Assembly (NCBI RefSeq): GCF_030816195.1
Contig: NZ_JAUSXS010000001.1
Coordinates: forward strand, 1,821,501 to 1,885,500
DNA from: Pseudomonas sp. W4I3
GTDB lineage: Bacteria > Pseudomonadota > Gammaproteobacteria > Pseudomonadales > Pseudomonadaceae
Length of the DNA stretch: 64,000 nucleotides
Direction: 5' to 3'
In this document: piece by piece, positions 27,323 to 36,535 of the stretch
Layout of the letters: every line of letters begins with the position of its first letter
Position numbering within the stretch: the stretch's first letter is position 1
Program-made: the position numbers and the translations under genes
Notes under the pieces: model-generated
Seen by the model: only the letters and a program-made list of their open reading frames with translations
Told to the model about the DNA's origin: nothing
Database searches by the model: none

Positions 27323-30300
27323 TCAGTTCGATAGGACAGCCATGCTTGCCGTCGGCAAACACAACGTCTGGCCGCCCGGCTGCACATACGGCAGCAGAAT
27401 CGGCGCCATGCCTTTGAGCACTTGTACCGGCAGTGCCGAGGTGAAGGTGAATTGCTGGGCCTGGCTGCCGGGCACAAAAGCGGTCAGGGTGCCGAAGTGC
27501 CGGTCACCCAGGTAGAACACGAAAGTGGCGGTGCGGTTGATCGATTTTGAGCTGATCACCCGCCCACCGGCGCCCATCGCTTCGATGCGGTTGTCGCCGG
27601 TGCCGGTCTTGCCGCCCATGGCCATCGGCGTGCCGTCGGCCAGCTTGAAACTGCCTGACACGCGCTTGGCCGTGCCGGCATCCACCACCTGGGACAGGGC
27701 GCCGCGCAACGCCCCTGCCACCTCGGACGGCATCACCCGTTTACCCGGGTCGGGGTTGTTGACCAGGCGGGTGTCATAGGGCGTGCCGGCGGCAAAATGC
27801 AGGCTGTCGATGCGCAGCACTTTGCCGCGTACGCCATCGTTGAGGATGATGCCCATCAATTCGGCGAGCGCCGCCGGGCGGTCGCCCGAGCTGCCGATGG
27901 CGGTGGCGAGGGACGGCACCAGGTGGTCGAAGGGATACCCCACCGCCTGCCAGCGTTGATGAATATCCAGGAACGCTTCGACCTCCAGCATGGTCCGGAT
28001 GCGGCTGTCGCGCGCGCCTTGGTGACGGCTTTTGAACAGCCAGCCATAGACCTCCTGGCGTTCGAACTGGCTGGCCTTGACCACCTCGGTGAAGGTGGCC
28101 TCGGGGTGCTTGAGCAGGTAGCCGAGCAGCCACAGGTCCAGCGGGTGAACCTTGGCGATATAGCCCTGGTCGGGCAAATCGTAGGTGCCGGGGCCGTAAT
28201 CGGTGTACAGGCGGTCCAGGCGTTCGTCGGTGACTTTCGTACTGCCCAGATGTGCACGCACAAAGCGCTTGAACGTGTCCGGGTTGGCCTCGGGAAACAG
28301 ATAGCGGTGCACGGCGGCCAGGCGAATGGCGGTGGGGTGCAGGCTGTCGAGGAAGGTGTCCAGGCGCGCCTGGGTGTCTTTCTTCTGATACTTCTTCCAG
28401 AACTTGAGCACAAAGGTGGTGCCTTCGCGGTCGGCGAATTTGGCCAGGTATTCCTGGCGCCGTGGGTCGCCGTCATCCTTGAGCAATTGCGCGCTGTTAT
28501 TGGGCCCGGCATAGGTGACGTAGCGCTCCAGGTCGCGCATCAGGCGAATGAATGGCAGGTTGATCGACTCGCGCAACGCGTCGCGCAACGTGGGGCTGCG
28601 GCCATTGTCCTGGTTGCGGAAGTTGTGGAAGTAATGCATGCCACCGCCGGTGAAAAAGCCTTCGTTGGGGCTGGCTGAGTAGGTGCGATCAAGGGCCGCT
28701 TCGAGCATCCTGGCCAGGGATTTATCCGGGGCCTGGATCAGGTAGTCGACGGCCCAGCGGCTGAGGCGGTCCTGCTCGGCGATATCGGTTTTTTTCAACG
28801 CCGCGGGCGCTTGCGCGGCATAGCGATCATGCAGCTCGCCGATGATTTGCAGGTAAGTGGTGAGCACCCGCAGCTTGGCGGTGGAGCCCAGTTCCAGTTT
28901 GCTGCCTTCGTTGATATCGAACGGCTGGTCGGTGTTGTCGGTTTGCACGCGCACCCGTGAACCCTCTGCGGTCCGTTCGAACAGGGTGAAGCTGTAGCGC
29001 ACCAGGGGCGTGCTGGCGGGGGTCAGCAACCGTTCGCCGAGCAGCCCGGTCTGGCCTGCGAAGGAGGGGTCGGCCAGTTGCTTGAGGTAGGCAGTGACCT
29101 GGGTTTGCAGCTCGGCCTGCAAGGTGCTGGTGGCGGACAGGTCCAGGCGGTCGAGGTCGTAGAGCGGGCGGTTGAGCAGGGCGGCGACACGACTGCGGGC
29201 GACACTGATGCCTTTGTTGGTGTCGATCGGTTGCAGTGTCGGCTGCTGCTGCCAGTCACGGTAAGTGACGTGCGCGGCCAGGGCCGCCTTGAGCAGCGCG
29301 GAATCGATGACGGCATTTTGCGCCAGCAGCCGCAGGTGGCTGTCGGTGAGCTGTGCCAGTTCAGTGCGACCATTGCTCAGGTAATGGGAGGGCCGACGTT
29401 GGGCGATCATCAGTGACAGCACTTGGCGCAAGGCCAAGCCGCGTGCGCTCAGGCTGGCTGGGGTATTGGCGGTGTCGGCCAGGGTCCGGTTGACCTGGGC
29501 GAAGTCGGCGCCGTACCACACCCGCAACCCCTCGGCCATGCCGTGCACCTCACCGTGGCCGGGTACGGCCGACAAGGGCACGCTGTTGAGGTAGTCACGC
29601 ACGACGTTTTGCCGGGCGACCAGGGTGTCGGGGCCTTGCTGGTAAGCGCGCACGCTGGCGGACAGCATCTGACGGATCTTCTCGTCGCCCGACAGGGTCA
29701 GGCCCTCCGGCGAGTGCCGGTATTTCTCCAGTTGCGTCGCCAGGGTACTGCCGCCCGCCGTCTGCCCCGGCAGGTGCAACTGACGCGCAAGCTGCGACCA
29801 CGCGGCCTTGGCAAAGCGCGGCCAGTCCACCGCCGGGTTGGCCTGGGGCGGGTCGGGGTCGAGCAGCTCGCGGTTCTCGATGAACAGCAGGCTGTGGACC
29901 ATCAGCCCTGGAATGTCGCTGAAGTGCGTGTACAGCTGGGTAGGGTAGTTGAACTGATACAGCGGCGCGGCGCGGCAATCGGTGATCGACAGCCCGGCCT
30001 GTATTTTTTCCGCGTAGGGAATGAATAGCCCGTGACGGCTGTAGTCCATCAGCGCCTCGGAGAAGCGCGCCTGGGATTGCACCACGTAATTGCGCTTGAG
30101 CAGGCGTGGCAGCCACTCGCCGAGGGCGCTGTAGCCCAGGCGTCGATCAAACGGGCCGGCGCCTGGGTACACAATGGCATCGCTGGCGCCGGGGGCCACG
30201 GTGTAGGTCAGTTGGGTCGCCCACTGGCTGAGCAAGCGGGACTGCCAGTGGGCGGTCCGCATCTCGCGCATGGCCGCATAGCCGAGGGCGAGCAGTGCCA

Positions 30301-30445
30301 TCAATCCGATCAGCCAGAACAACCGGCGCCAGGGGCGGCTTGGTGTGGTTTTTTTCGGCAACGGCGCGGGTGACGGGCTGTCGTGATCGACTTCAGCCTT
30401 GGCTGGACCGGATTGCCACAGAGCGCCCATAGTCGATTGATCCAT
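27323..30445 (-). CDS. class A penicillin-binding protein (bifunctional glycosyltransferase/transpeptidase)
   Basis: This 1040-residue protein has one transmembrane helix near residues 42-60. A GT51 glycosyltransferase domain follows (ENRELLD at about 190 with the catalytic Glu, and GGSTLATQLEK at about 232). The transpeptidase domain has all three penicillin-binding motifs: STAK (about 521), SIN (about 629) and KTGTGD (about 944). It is longer than PBP1a/1b and of a divergent type, so it is probably an accessory cell-wall synthase. The 30445 start lies directly after AGGA; ATG 30430 has better spacing to GGA and may be the true start. No neighbouring cell-wall genes. Confidence 0.85.
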   Translation of the reverse strand: MDQSTMGALWQSGPAKAEVDHDSPSPAPLPKKTTPSRPWRRLFWLIGLMALLALGYAAMREMRTAHWQSRLLSQWATQLTYTVAPGASDAIVYPGAGPFDRRLGYSALGEWLPRLLKRNYVVQSQARFSEALMDYSRHGLFIPYAEKIQAGLSITDCRAAPLYQFNYPTQLYTHFSDIPGLMVHSLLFIENRELLDPDPPQANPAVDWPRFAKAAWSQLARQLHLPGQTAGGSTLATQLEKYRHSPEGLTLSGDEKIRQMLSASVRAYQQGPDTLVARQNVVRDYLNSVPLSAVPGHGEVHGMAEGLRVWYGADFAQVNRTLADTANTPASLSARGLALRQVLSLMIAQRRPSHYLSNGRTELAQLTDSHLRLLAQNAVIDSALLKAALAAHVTYRDWQQQPTLQPIDTNKGISVARSRVAALLNRPLYDLDRLDLSATSTLQAELQTQVTAYLKQLADPSFAGQTGLLGERLLTPASTPLVRYSFTLFERTAEGSRVRVQTDNTDQPFDINEGSKLELGSTAKLRVLTTYLQIIGELHDRYAAQAPAALKKTDIAEQDRLSRWAVDYLIQAPDKSLARMLEAALDRTYSASPNEGFFTGGGMHYFHNFRNQDNGRSPTLRDALRESINLPFIRLMRDLERYVTYAGPNNSAQLLKDDGDPRRQEYLAKFADREGTTFVLKFWKKYQKKDTQARLDTFLDSLHPTAIRLAAVHRYLFPEANPDTFKRFVRAHLGSTKVTDERLDRLYTDYGPGTYDLPDQGYIAKVHPLDLWLLGYLLKHPEATFTEVVKASQFERQEVYGWLFKSRHQGARDSRIRTMLEVEAFLDIHQRWQAVGYPFDHLVPSLATAIGSSGDRPAALAELMGIILNDGVRGKVLRIDSLHFAAGTPYDTRLVNNPDPGKRVMPSEVAGALRGALSQVVDAGTAKRVSGSFKLADGTPMAMGGKTGTGDNRIEAMGAGGRVISSKSINRTATFVFYLGDRHFGTLTAFVPGSQAQQFTFTSALPVQVLKGMAPILLPYVQPGGQTLCLPTASMAVLSN

Positions 30446-30865
30446 TCCTACAGATTGATCGGACTTGTCTGAAGCGTAGACGCAGATTGCCTACGCCACG
30501 AGGCGCGCCGAGGTTTTTCGAGAAGGACGCACGACCACAGGCGCCGTTCAGGCGTACCACGGCGGGCCGCTGCCGTGCTGATATGTAATACTCTGCGCCG
30601 TTTTGCACCGTGAAGGCCGGTTTAGACGCTTGGAACCGTCCTCCGTCGAATGGCTTTTTATCGGGGCATATCGCCAAATTTTGCTGTTTATTGAGTGAAA
30701 AGCCCTATCCGGAGCTTTTTATACTGCATGCCCGCTGACCCGGCCGTTGACCACGGCCTGGCGGGGCTGCCCACAAGGCAGACCCGGTCAAGACGGCCCA
30801 TGGGCCCACCCGCTCATGTGCCGAGACTCGCTGGCTAACTCCAATAAAAATGAGGTTGTATTCCT
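30446..30865. promoter_or_regulatory. divergent gap with permease leader containing consecutive stem-loops
   Basis: This 420-base stretch has no gene. TATACT at 30720-30725 is a plausible -10 for the permease, although no -35 is well spaced. The leader then has GGCCGT-N5-ACGGCC (30742-30758), CTGCC-CACAA-GGCAG (about 30766-30780) and the self-complementary GGCCCATGGGCC just after. They may form a regulated leader. Nothing recognisable on the PBP side. Confidence 0.4.
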
Positions 30866-32278
30866 ATGCCTGTCGGCAAACCACTGCCCCCTGGCGAGAC
30901 CGCTCAAGGCGGCCCGCTCAAACGCGAACTCGGTGAGCGGCATATCCGCCTGATGGCCCTCGGTGCCTGCATCGGTGTCGGCCTGTTCCTCGGCTCGGCC
31001 AAGGCCATCGAAATGGCCGGCCCGGCAATCATGCTCTCGTACATCATTGGTGGACTGGCGATCCTGGTGATCATGCGCGCCCTCGGTGAAATGGCGGTGC
31101 ACAACCCCGTCGCCGGTTCGTTCAGCCGTTATGCCCAGGATTATCTCGGCCCGTTGGCGGGCTTTCTGACCGGATGGAACTACTGGTTCCTGTGGTTGGT
31201 GACCTGTATCGCCGAGATCACCGCCGTGGCGGTGTACATGGGCGTCTGGTTCCCTGATACCCCGCGCTGGATCTGGGCCCTGGCGGCGCTGATCAGCATG
31301 GGCACCATCAACCTGATCGCGGTCAAGGCCTTCGGTGAGTTCGAATTCTGGTTCGCGCTGATCAAGATCGTCACCATCATTGCCATGGTGATCGGCGGCG
31401 TCGGCATCATCGCTTTCGGCTTCGGCAATGACGGCGTGGCGCTGGGTATTTCCAACCTGTGGGCCCATGGCGGCTTCATGCCCAACGGCGTGCAAGGCGT
31501 ATTGATGTCGTTGCAGATGGTGATGTTCGCCTACCTGGGCGTGGAAATGATCGGCCTCACCGCCGGTGAAGCGCGTAACCCTCAGAAGACCATCCCCAGC
31601 GCCATCGGCTCGGTGTTCTGGCGCATTCTGCTGTTCTATGTGGGTGCATTGTTCGTCATCCTGTCGATTTATCCTTGGAACGAAATCGGCACCCAAGGCA
31701 GCCCGTTCGTGATGACGTTCGAGCGCCTGGGTATCAAGACCGCAGCGGGCATCATCAACTTCGTGGTGATCACCGCCGCGCTGTCGTCGTGCAACGGCGG
31801 CATCTTCAGCACCGGGCGCATGCTCTACAGCCTGGCGCAGAACGGCCAGGCCCCCGCGACGTTCGGCACCACATCCAGCAACGGCGTGCCGCGCAAAGCG
31901 CTGCTGCTGTCGATCTTCGCCTTGCTGCTGGGGGTGTTGCTCAACTACCTGGTGCCGGACCAGGTGTTCGTGTGGGTCACCTCCATCGCCACCTTCGGCG
32001 CGATCTGGACCTGGCTGATGATCCTGCTGGCGCAGCTCAAATTCCGTAAAGGCCTGAGCCCGGCCGAGCAGGCGGGCCTCAAGTACCGCATGTGGCTGTA
32101 CCCGGTCAGCTCCTACCTGGCGCTGGCGTTCCTGGTGCTGGTGGTGGGCCTGATGGCGTACTTCCCGGACACCCGCGTGGCGCTGTATGTAGGACCGGCA
32201 TTCCTGGTGCTGTTGACGGTGTTGTTCTACGTGTTCAAGTTGCAGCCGACCAATGGGGCGGTGCGTACCGCAGCTTGA
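30866..32278 (+). CDS. amino-acid permease (APC superfamily, ProY/AroP type)
   Basis: This 470-residue integral membrane protein has 12 helices. The family signature LGACIGVGLFLGSAKAIEMAGPAIMLSY in helix 1 is the substrate- and sodium/proton-site region, followed by RALGEMAVHNPVAGSFSRYA and GWNYWFLWLVTCIAEITA. The sequence fits the bacterial amino-acid transporter group that includes the proline-specific ProY and GABA/histidine permeases; ProY-like is my best estimate. It imports an amino acid by proton symport. Monocistronic; the stop codon abuts a truncated REP. Confidence 0.85.
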   Translation: MPVGKPLPPGETAQGGPLKRELGERHIRLMALGACIGVGLFLGSAKAIEMAGPAIMLSYIIGGLAILVIMRALGEMAVHNPVAGSFSRYAQDYLGPLAGFLTGWNYWFLWLVTCIAEITAVAVYMGVWFPDTPRWIWALAALISMGTINLIAVKAFGEFEFWFALIKIVTIIAMVIGGVGIIAFGFGNDGVALGISNLWAHGGFMPNGVQGVLMSLQMVMFAYLGVEMIGLTAGEARNPQKTIPSAIGSVFWRILLFYVGALFVILSIYPWNEIGTQGSPFVMTFERLGIKTAAGIINFVVITAALSSCNGGIFSTGRMLYSLAQNGQAPATFGTTSSNGVPRKALLLSIFALLLGVLLNYLVPDQVFVWVTSIATFGAIWTWLMILLAQLKFRKGLSPAEQAGLKYRMWLYPVSSYLALAFLVLVVGLMAYFPDTRVALYVGPAFLVLLTVLFYVFKLQPTNGAVRTAA

Positions 32279-32915
32279 GGGCTTGCCCGCGATAGCGGTG
32301 TGTCAGCCACCGTTATAAACAAACGACGCAAAACCAATGTGGGAGGGGGCTTGCCCCCGATGCAGTGTGTCAGCCAGACAGTATGTAGCTGACACACCGC
32401 CATCGGGAGCAAGCCCCCTCCCACATTTTTAGATATCTAGCGACGCTGCGATTTGTGCTGGCGGGGATGATTGGGCGCAGCGAGGTTGCAGCCTTGTCCT
32501 GATTGAACAAGTAGCGCAAAACCAATGTGGGAGGGGGCTTGCCCGCGATGCAGTGTGTCAGCCAGACAGTATGTAGCTGACACACCGCCATCGGGAGCAA
32601 GCCCCCTCCCACATTTTTAGATATCTAGCGACGCTGCGATTTGTGCTGGCGGGGATGATTGGGCGCAGCGAGGTTGCAGTGTTGTCCTGATTGAACAAGC
32701 AGCGCAAAACCAATGTGGGAGGGGGCTTGCCCCCGATGCAGTGTGTCAGCCAGACAATGTGTAGCTGACACACCGCCATCGGGGGCAAGCCCCCTCCCAC
32801 ATTTTAAATCTCCAGCGACGCTGCGATTTGTGCTGGCGGGGATGATTGGGCGCAGCGAGGTTGCAGTGTTGTCCTGATTGAACAAGCAGCGCAAAACCAA
32901 TGTGGGAGGGGGCTA
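32279..32915. repeat. tandem REPIN array: three 188-base units with truncated REPs at both ends
   Basis: REPINs at 32338-32425, 32526-32613 and 32714-32801 (GTGGGAGGGGGCTTGC family) are joined by nearly identical spacers of about 100 bases, giving 188/188/187-base periodicity. The left end is a half REP beginning right after the permease stop. The right end is a REP cut short at the OpgC stop codon. The whole gap between the two genes is filled by the array. It has no ORF of its own that looks real. Confidence 0.9.
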
Positions 32916-34046
32916 ACCATGCGCGGGGGGCTGGGATGCAATGGCTCTGCGCTGATCCAACTGCTTGTTGAACTCCAGCCACGCCGCAAACAAGGCCATC
33001 ACGACGGCCCCCACCAGCGCGGTGACTATCTGCATGGCGACGGTATCACCGGTCAGTGCATTGGCCATGTCCGCCAGCGGCGCGAGCACGACACCCAGGC
33101 AAAAGACTTCCAGGGAGTAGCGTCCCATCCGCCCCAGTTGCCGCGCCAGCCAGTGTTGCGTCCAGCCAACACCGGGAAGCAATTTTGCCGTGACATAGGC
33201 CAGGGCCAGAAAGTGCAGCAAGCGCACCGGTGACAGGTCGGTCTTGCTGATGGGGTACAACCATTCGCCGATCAGGCTCGGCATCCACGCATCGTGCACC
33301 TCGGGCCAGCGCCACGACAGGGTGATCACGCAGGCCGTTACTACATAAATCGCAGCCGCGATGAACAGTGGCTGACGCAACACCGGCCGCTGTTCAGCCG
33401 GGCGCGCCGAACGCAAGGCCGCTGCGCCGCCGAGGATAAACAGGCACTGCCAGGTCACCGGATTGAAGTACCAGACCCCGCCGTTGCTGGCCGGCAGGTT
33501 CCAGCCCTGCCAGGGCGCCAGCAGGTAGACCGCCACGGAAATGGCCACCGCGAGCCTCGGCACGCGCAACAGCAATGGCAGCGTGAGGGGCAGGCTGAGA
33601 ATCAGCACGATATACAGCGGCAGTGGGTCGGTCAGGTTGGGCTTGAACCGCAGCAGCAACTCGTCGACCAAGGCCTGCTGAGTATTGTTGAGGAAGTGCG
33701 CAAGGCCCATCTCCTGCACCAGGTCGCGAGTTTCGATATGGCTGTTGGCGAAAATCACAATGCCCATCAACAGCGCCAGCAGGAAAATGTGCACCACGTA
33801 AAGTGTCCACACCCGGCGCAGTATTTTTAAACAGGCATAAAGATAGCCGTCACGCTGCAGGATCTTGCCGTACGCCAGCACCGCCGCGTAACCGGCCAGG
33901 AACACGAAGATTTCAGCCGCGTCACTGAACCCGAAGTTCTGCACGGTGATATTGGCCAGGGGGTTGTGGGGGACGTGATCCCAGAAAATGAAGATCAACG
34001 CCAGGCCCCGAAAAAAATCGATGCGCGGGTCGCGTCCGTTCAGCAT
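32913..34046 (-). CDS. OpgC family membrane acyltransferase-like protein
   Basis: This 377-residue membrane protein has about ten helices. It opens with NGRDPRIDFFRGLALIFIFWDHVPHNP, the hallmark of the OpgC (DUF/acyltransferase 3-like) family, with the conserved Arg and His of that group. In other bacteria OpgC adds succinyl groups to periplasmic glucans. The start is ATG 34046, supported by the family N-terminus. Its TAG stop lies inside a truncated REP, so the last residues may have been altered by the repeat. No glucan synthesis genes (opgGH) are adjacent. Confidence 0.85.
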   Translation of the reverse strand: MLNGRDPRIDFFRGLALIFIFWDHVPHNPLANITVQNFGFSDAAEIFVFLAGYAAVLAYGKILQRDGYLYACLKILRRVWTLYVVHIFLLALLMGIVIFANSHIETRDLVQEMGLAHFLNNTQQALVDELLLRFKPNLTDPLPLYIVLILSLPLTLPLLLRVPRLAVAISVAVYLLAPWQGWNLPASNGGVWYFNPVTWQCLFILGGAAALRSARPAEQRPVLRQPLFIAAAIYVVTACVITLSWRWPEVHDAWMPSLIGEWLYPISKTDLSPVRLLHFLALAYVTAKLLPGVGWTQHWLARQLGRMGRYSLEVFCLGVVLAPLADMANALTGDTVAMQIVTALVGAVVMALFAAWLEFNKQLDQRRAIASQPPAHG

Positions 34047-34220
34047 GGCAGCGGGCTCTTGAACAAATTGTTGATTGAAGGTTGGCGAGCGCGCGCGTTG
34101 TCGTACGCCGCACGTCGGGCGGGCGCAGGTTGGCGGTATTTGTAAGCAATTGCAAAGGCTGGGTATTACCGAATGTCTCGATGGCCTGCCCGACCGCCGG
34201 GCAGGCACCCACGGGGCGAA

Positions 34221-35840
34221 TCAGGCGACGGCTACCTCATGCGCCTCAAAACTATCCGCCCGCGCCATCTGCCACATGCGCGAATAAAATTCGCCGTTCA
34301 CCTCACCGGTGAGCAGCTCGCCCGGCTTGAGGAACACATGCAACTGCGAGAACAACTTGATCTCGGTCGCCGACATGCGTCGCACCAGGTGCTTGGCCGA
34401 CAGCTGCGACGGATGATCCAGCCCGGCGGCGGCAAGCATTTCCGCCAGGGCGTGAAGGGTGTTGCGGTGGAAGTTGAACACGCGTTGGGCTTTATCCGGC
34501 ACCACCAGCGCACGTTGGCGCAGTGGGTCCTGCGTGGCGACGCCGGTCGGGCATTTGTTGGTGTGGCATGACTGCGACTGAATGCAGCCGATGGCAAACA
34601 TAAAACCGCGCGCCGAGTTGGCCCAGTCGGCGCCGATGGCGAGCACGCTGGCGATGTCGAAGGCGCTGACGATCTTGCCGCTGGCGCCGAGCTTGATCTT
34701 GTCGCGCAGGTTCAGGCCCACCAGGGTGTTGTGCACAAATAGCAGGCCCTCGCGCAGCGGCACGCCAATGTGATCGGTGAACTCCACCGGTGCGGCGCCG
34801 GTACCGCCTTCCTTGCCGTCAACCACGATAAAGTCGGGAAGGATGCCGGTTTCGAGCATGGCCTTGGCAATGCCCATGAACTCCCACGGATGGCCCAGGC
34901 AGAACTTGAAACCCACCGGTTTGCCGCCGGACAACTCGCGCAGTTGGGCGATGAACTGCATCATTTCGATCGGCGTGGAAAACGCGCTGTGGCGTGACGG
35001 TGAGATGCAGTCTTCGCCCATCATGATGCCGCGGGTGTCGGCGATTTCCTGGGTGACTTTGTGCTTGGGCAGGATCCCGCCATGGCCGGGTTTGGCGCCC
35101 TGGCTCATCTTGATTTCGATCATGCGTACTTGCGGGTTTTGCGCCTGCGTGGCGAAGCGTTCCGGGTCAAAGCGGCCATCACTGGTACGGCAGCCGAAGT
35201 AACCGCTGCCCAGTTCCCAGGTGAGGTCGCCGCCGTTTTCGCGGTGGTAGGGGCTGATGCTGCCCTCGCCGGTGTCATGGGCGAAATTACCGAGCTTGGC
35301 ACCCTGGTTCAGCGCGCGGATAGCGTTGGCGCTCAACGAGCCGAAACTCATTGCCGAGATATTGAACACCGAGGCCGAGTACGGCTGTGTGCACTGCGGG
35401 CCGCCAACTATCACGCGAAACGCGCTGGGGTCGCTCAACGGTGCGGGCCGCATGGAGTGGCCGATGAACTCGAAACCCGACTGATAGACGTCGATCAAGG
35501 TGCCAAAGGGTTTGTCGGCGGTTTCGTTCTTGGCGCGCGAATACACCAGCGAACGCTGGGCCCGGGAGAAGGGCAGGGCATCGCTGTCGGATTCGAGCAG
35601 GTACTGGCGGATTTCCGGGCGGATGGCTTCCACCAGATAACGGATATTGCCCAGGATCGGGTAGTTGCGGCGTACAGCGTGGGGGCTTTGCAGCAGGTCG
35701 AAGATGCCGATCAGGCTGAGGATGCCGGTTACCAGGGTGATGGGCCACAGCCATTCGTGTTGGATAAAGGGCAGGCTGGCGAAGGTGAACAGGATGCAGG
35801 CGGCAAAGAACGCGTAACGGCTTAGTAACGACAGGCTCAT
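34221..35840 (-). CDS. FMN-binding glutamate synthase (GltB-like) family protein, membrane-anchored
   Basis: This 539-residue protein has two N-terminal transmembrane helices (residues about 5-48), followed by the FMN/glutamate-synthase barrel. Visible segments are FNISAMSFGSLSANAIRALNQGAKLGNFAHDTGEGSIS, IEIKMSQGAKPGHGGILP, DGKEGGTGAAPVEFTDHIG and the cysteine cluster CIQSQSCHTNKCPTGVATQDP. It lacks the glutaminase and C-terminal domains of true GltB. Such stand-alone proteins are widespread but unassigned; ammonia-dependent glutamate synthesis or another flavin redox reaction is possible. The start ATG 35840 follows AAGGAAA. Confidence 0.85.
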   Translation of the reverse strand: MSLSLLSRYAFFAACILFTFASLPFIQHEWLWPITLVTGILSLIGIFDLLQSPHAVRRNYPILGNIRYLVEAIRPEIRQYLLESDSDALPFSRAQRSLVYSRAKNETADKPFGTLIDVYQSGFEFIGHSMRPAPLSDPSAFRVIVGGPQCTQPYSASVFNISAMSFGSLSANAIRALNQGAKLGNFAHDTGEGSISPYHRENGGDLTWELGSGYFGCRTSDGRFDPERFATQAQNPQVRMIEIKMSQGAKPGHGGILPKHKVTQEIADTRGIMMGEDCISPSRHSAFSTPIEMMQFIAQLRELSGGKPVGFKFCLGHPWEFMGIAKAMLETGILPDFIVVDGKEGGTGAAPVEFTDHIGVPLREGLLFVHNTLVGLNLRDKIKLGASGKIVSAFDIASVLAIGADWANSARGFMFAIGCIQSQSCHTNKCPTGVATQDPLRQRALVVPDKAQRVFNFHRNTLHALAEMLAAAGLDHPSQLSAKHLVRRMSATEIKLFSQLHVFLKPGELLTGEVNGEFYSRMWQMARADSFEAHEVAVA

Positions 35841-36024
35841 ACGGTTTTCCTTGGTTCGGACTCTCGAGGTCGATCCACCATTCTGCGCCTGTACGGAAAC
35901 ACGGGACAAGGAGCGAAGGCTCTGGGACGTGATTTGCACAGGCACAGGTGGTGGAACCGATCAGTGAAAGGCCGCCACTAGTGTGCAGGACGCCCGCTTT
36001 CTCACGCCTTTGGAGTCATTGCTC

Positions 36025-36516
36025 ATGCCGATCTCGCCTGCTGCTTGCACCCATCCCGTCATCCATCAAGGCCCGCCCCGAGCGATTGATCGTGCGCAGT
36101 CTGTCGCTCAACCCAGGCATCGGATGCAGCCCGCTCAGCACGACGCTATCCATGGGAAGCCCCACGGCACCCAACCGGGGAAATTCCAGCGGTTTGCCGC
36201 TGAGGTAGGCAAGAACCTGTGGTTTATCCCAGGCATGAGCAACGTATTGCTGGGGGTGGCAAAGGCTAAGCCAGGCCTTGAAGGCGCTGTCAGCGGGGCG
36301 CTGGACGGGCTTCAAAAAACTCGCACAGACGGTTTTGACAGGGCGCTGCTGGGGGCGGCTACCGGGGACTACAAGGCGATCGCATCGGGTTACCTGGATG
36401 CGGTGACAAAGAACGAAGCCACGCCGCAGTCGGTCAAGAAAACCCTGCGCGAAACTACCGGCCTGTTAAACCTGGCCGCTACGCTGCGCCAACAAAAAAT
36501 TACGCTGGGGGCTTGA
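36025..36516 (+). CDS. orphan hypothetical protein, 163 residues
   Basis: I recognise no family. ATG 36025 follows GGAG at a slightly long spacing; the frame is also open from 35983. The N-terminal third is rich in Pro, His and Gln (HPVIHQGPPRAIDRAQSVAQPRHR) and probably disordered. The C-terminal half is a helical, alanine-rich domain (SGALDGLQKTRTDGFDRALLGAATGDYKAIASGYLDAVTKNEA). Codon choice looks coding. No signal peptide or membrane segment. A disordered N-terminus with a helical body can occur in type III effectors, but no secretion gene is near. Confidence 0.6.
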   Translation: MPISPAACTHPVIHQGPPRAIDRAQSVAQPRHRMQPAQHDAIHGKPHGTQPGKFQRFAAEVGKNLWFIPGMSNVLLGVAKAKPGLEGAVSGALDGLQKTRTDGFDRALLGAATGDYKAIASGYLDAVTKNEATPQSVKKTLRETTGLLNLAATLRQQKITLGA

Positions 36517-36535
36517 TGCGCAGAGGCGACATGCC

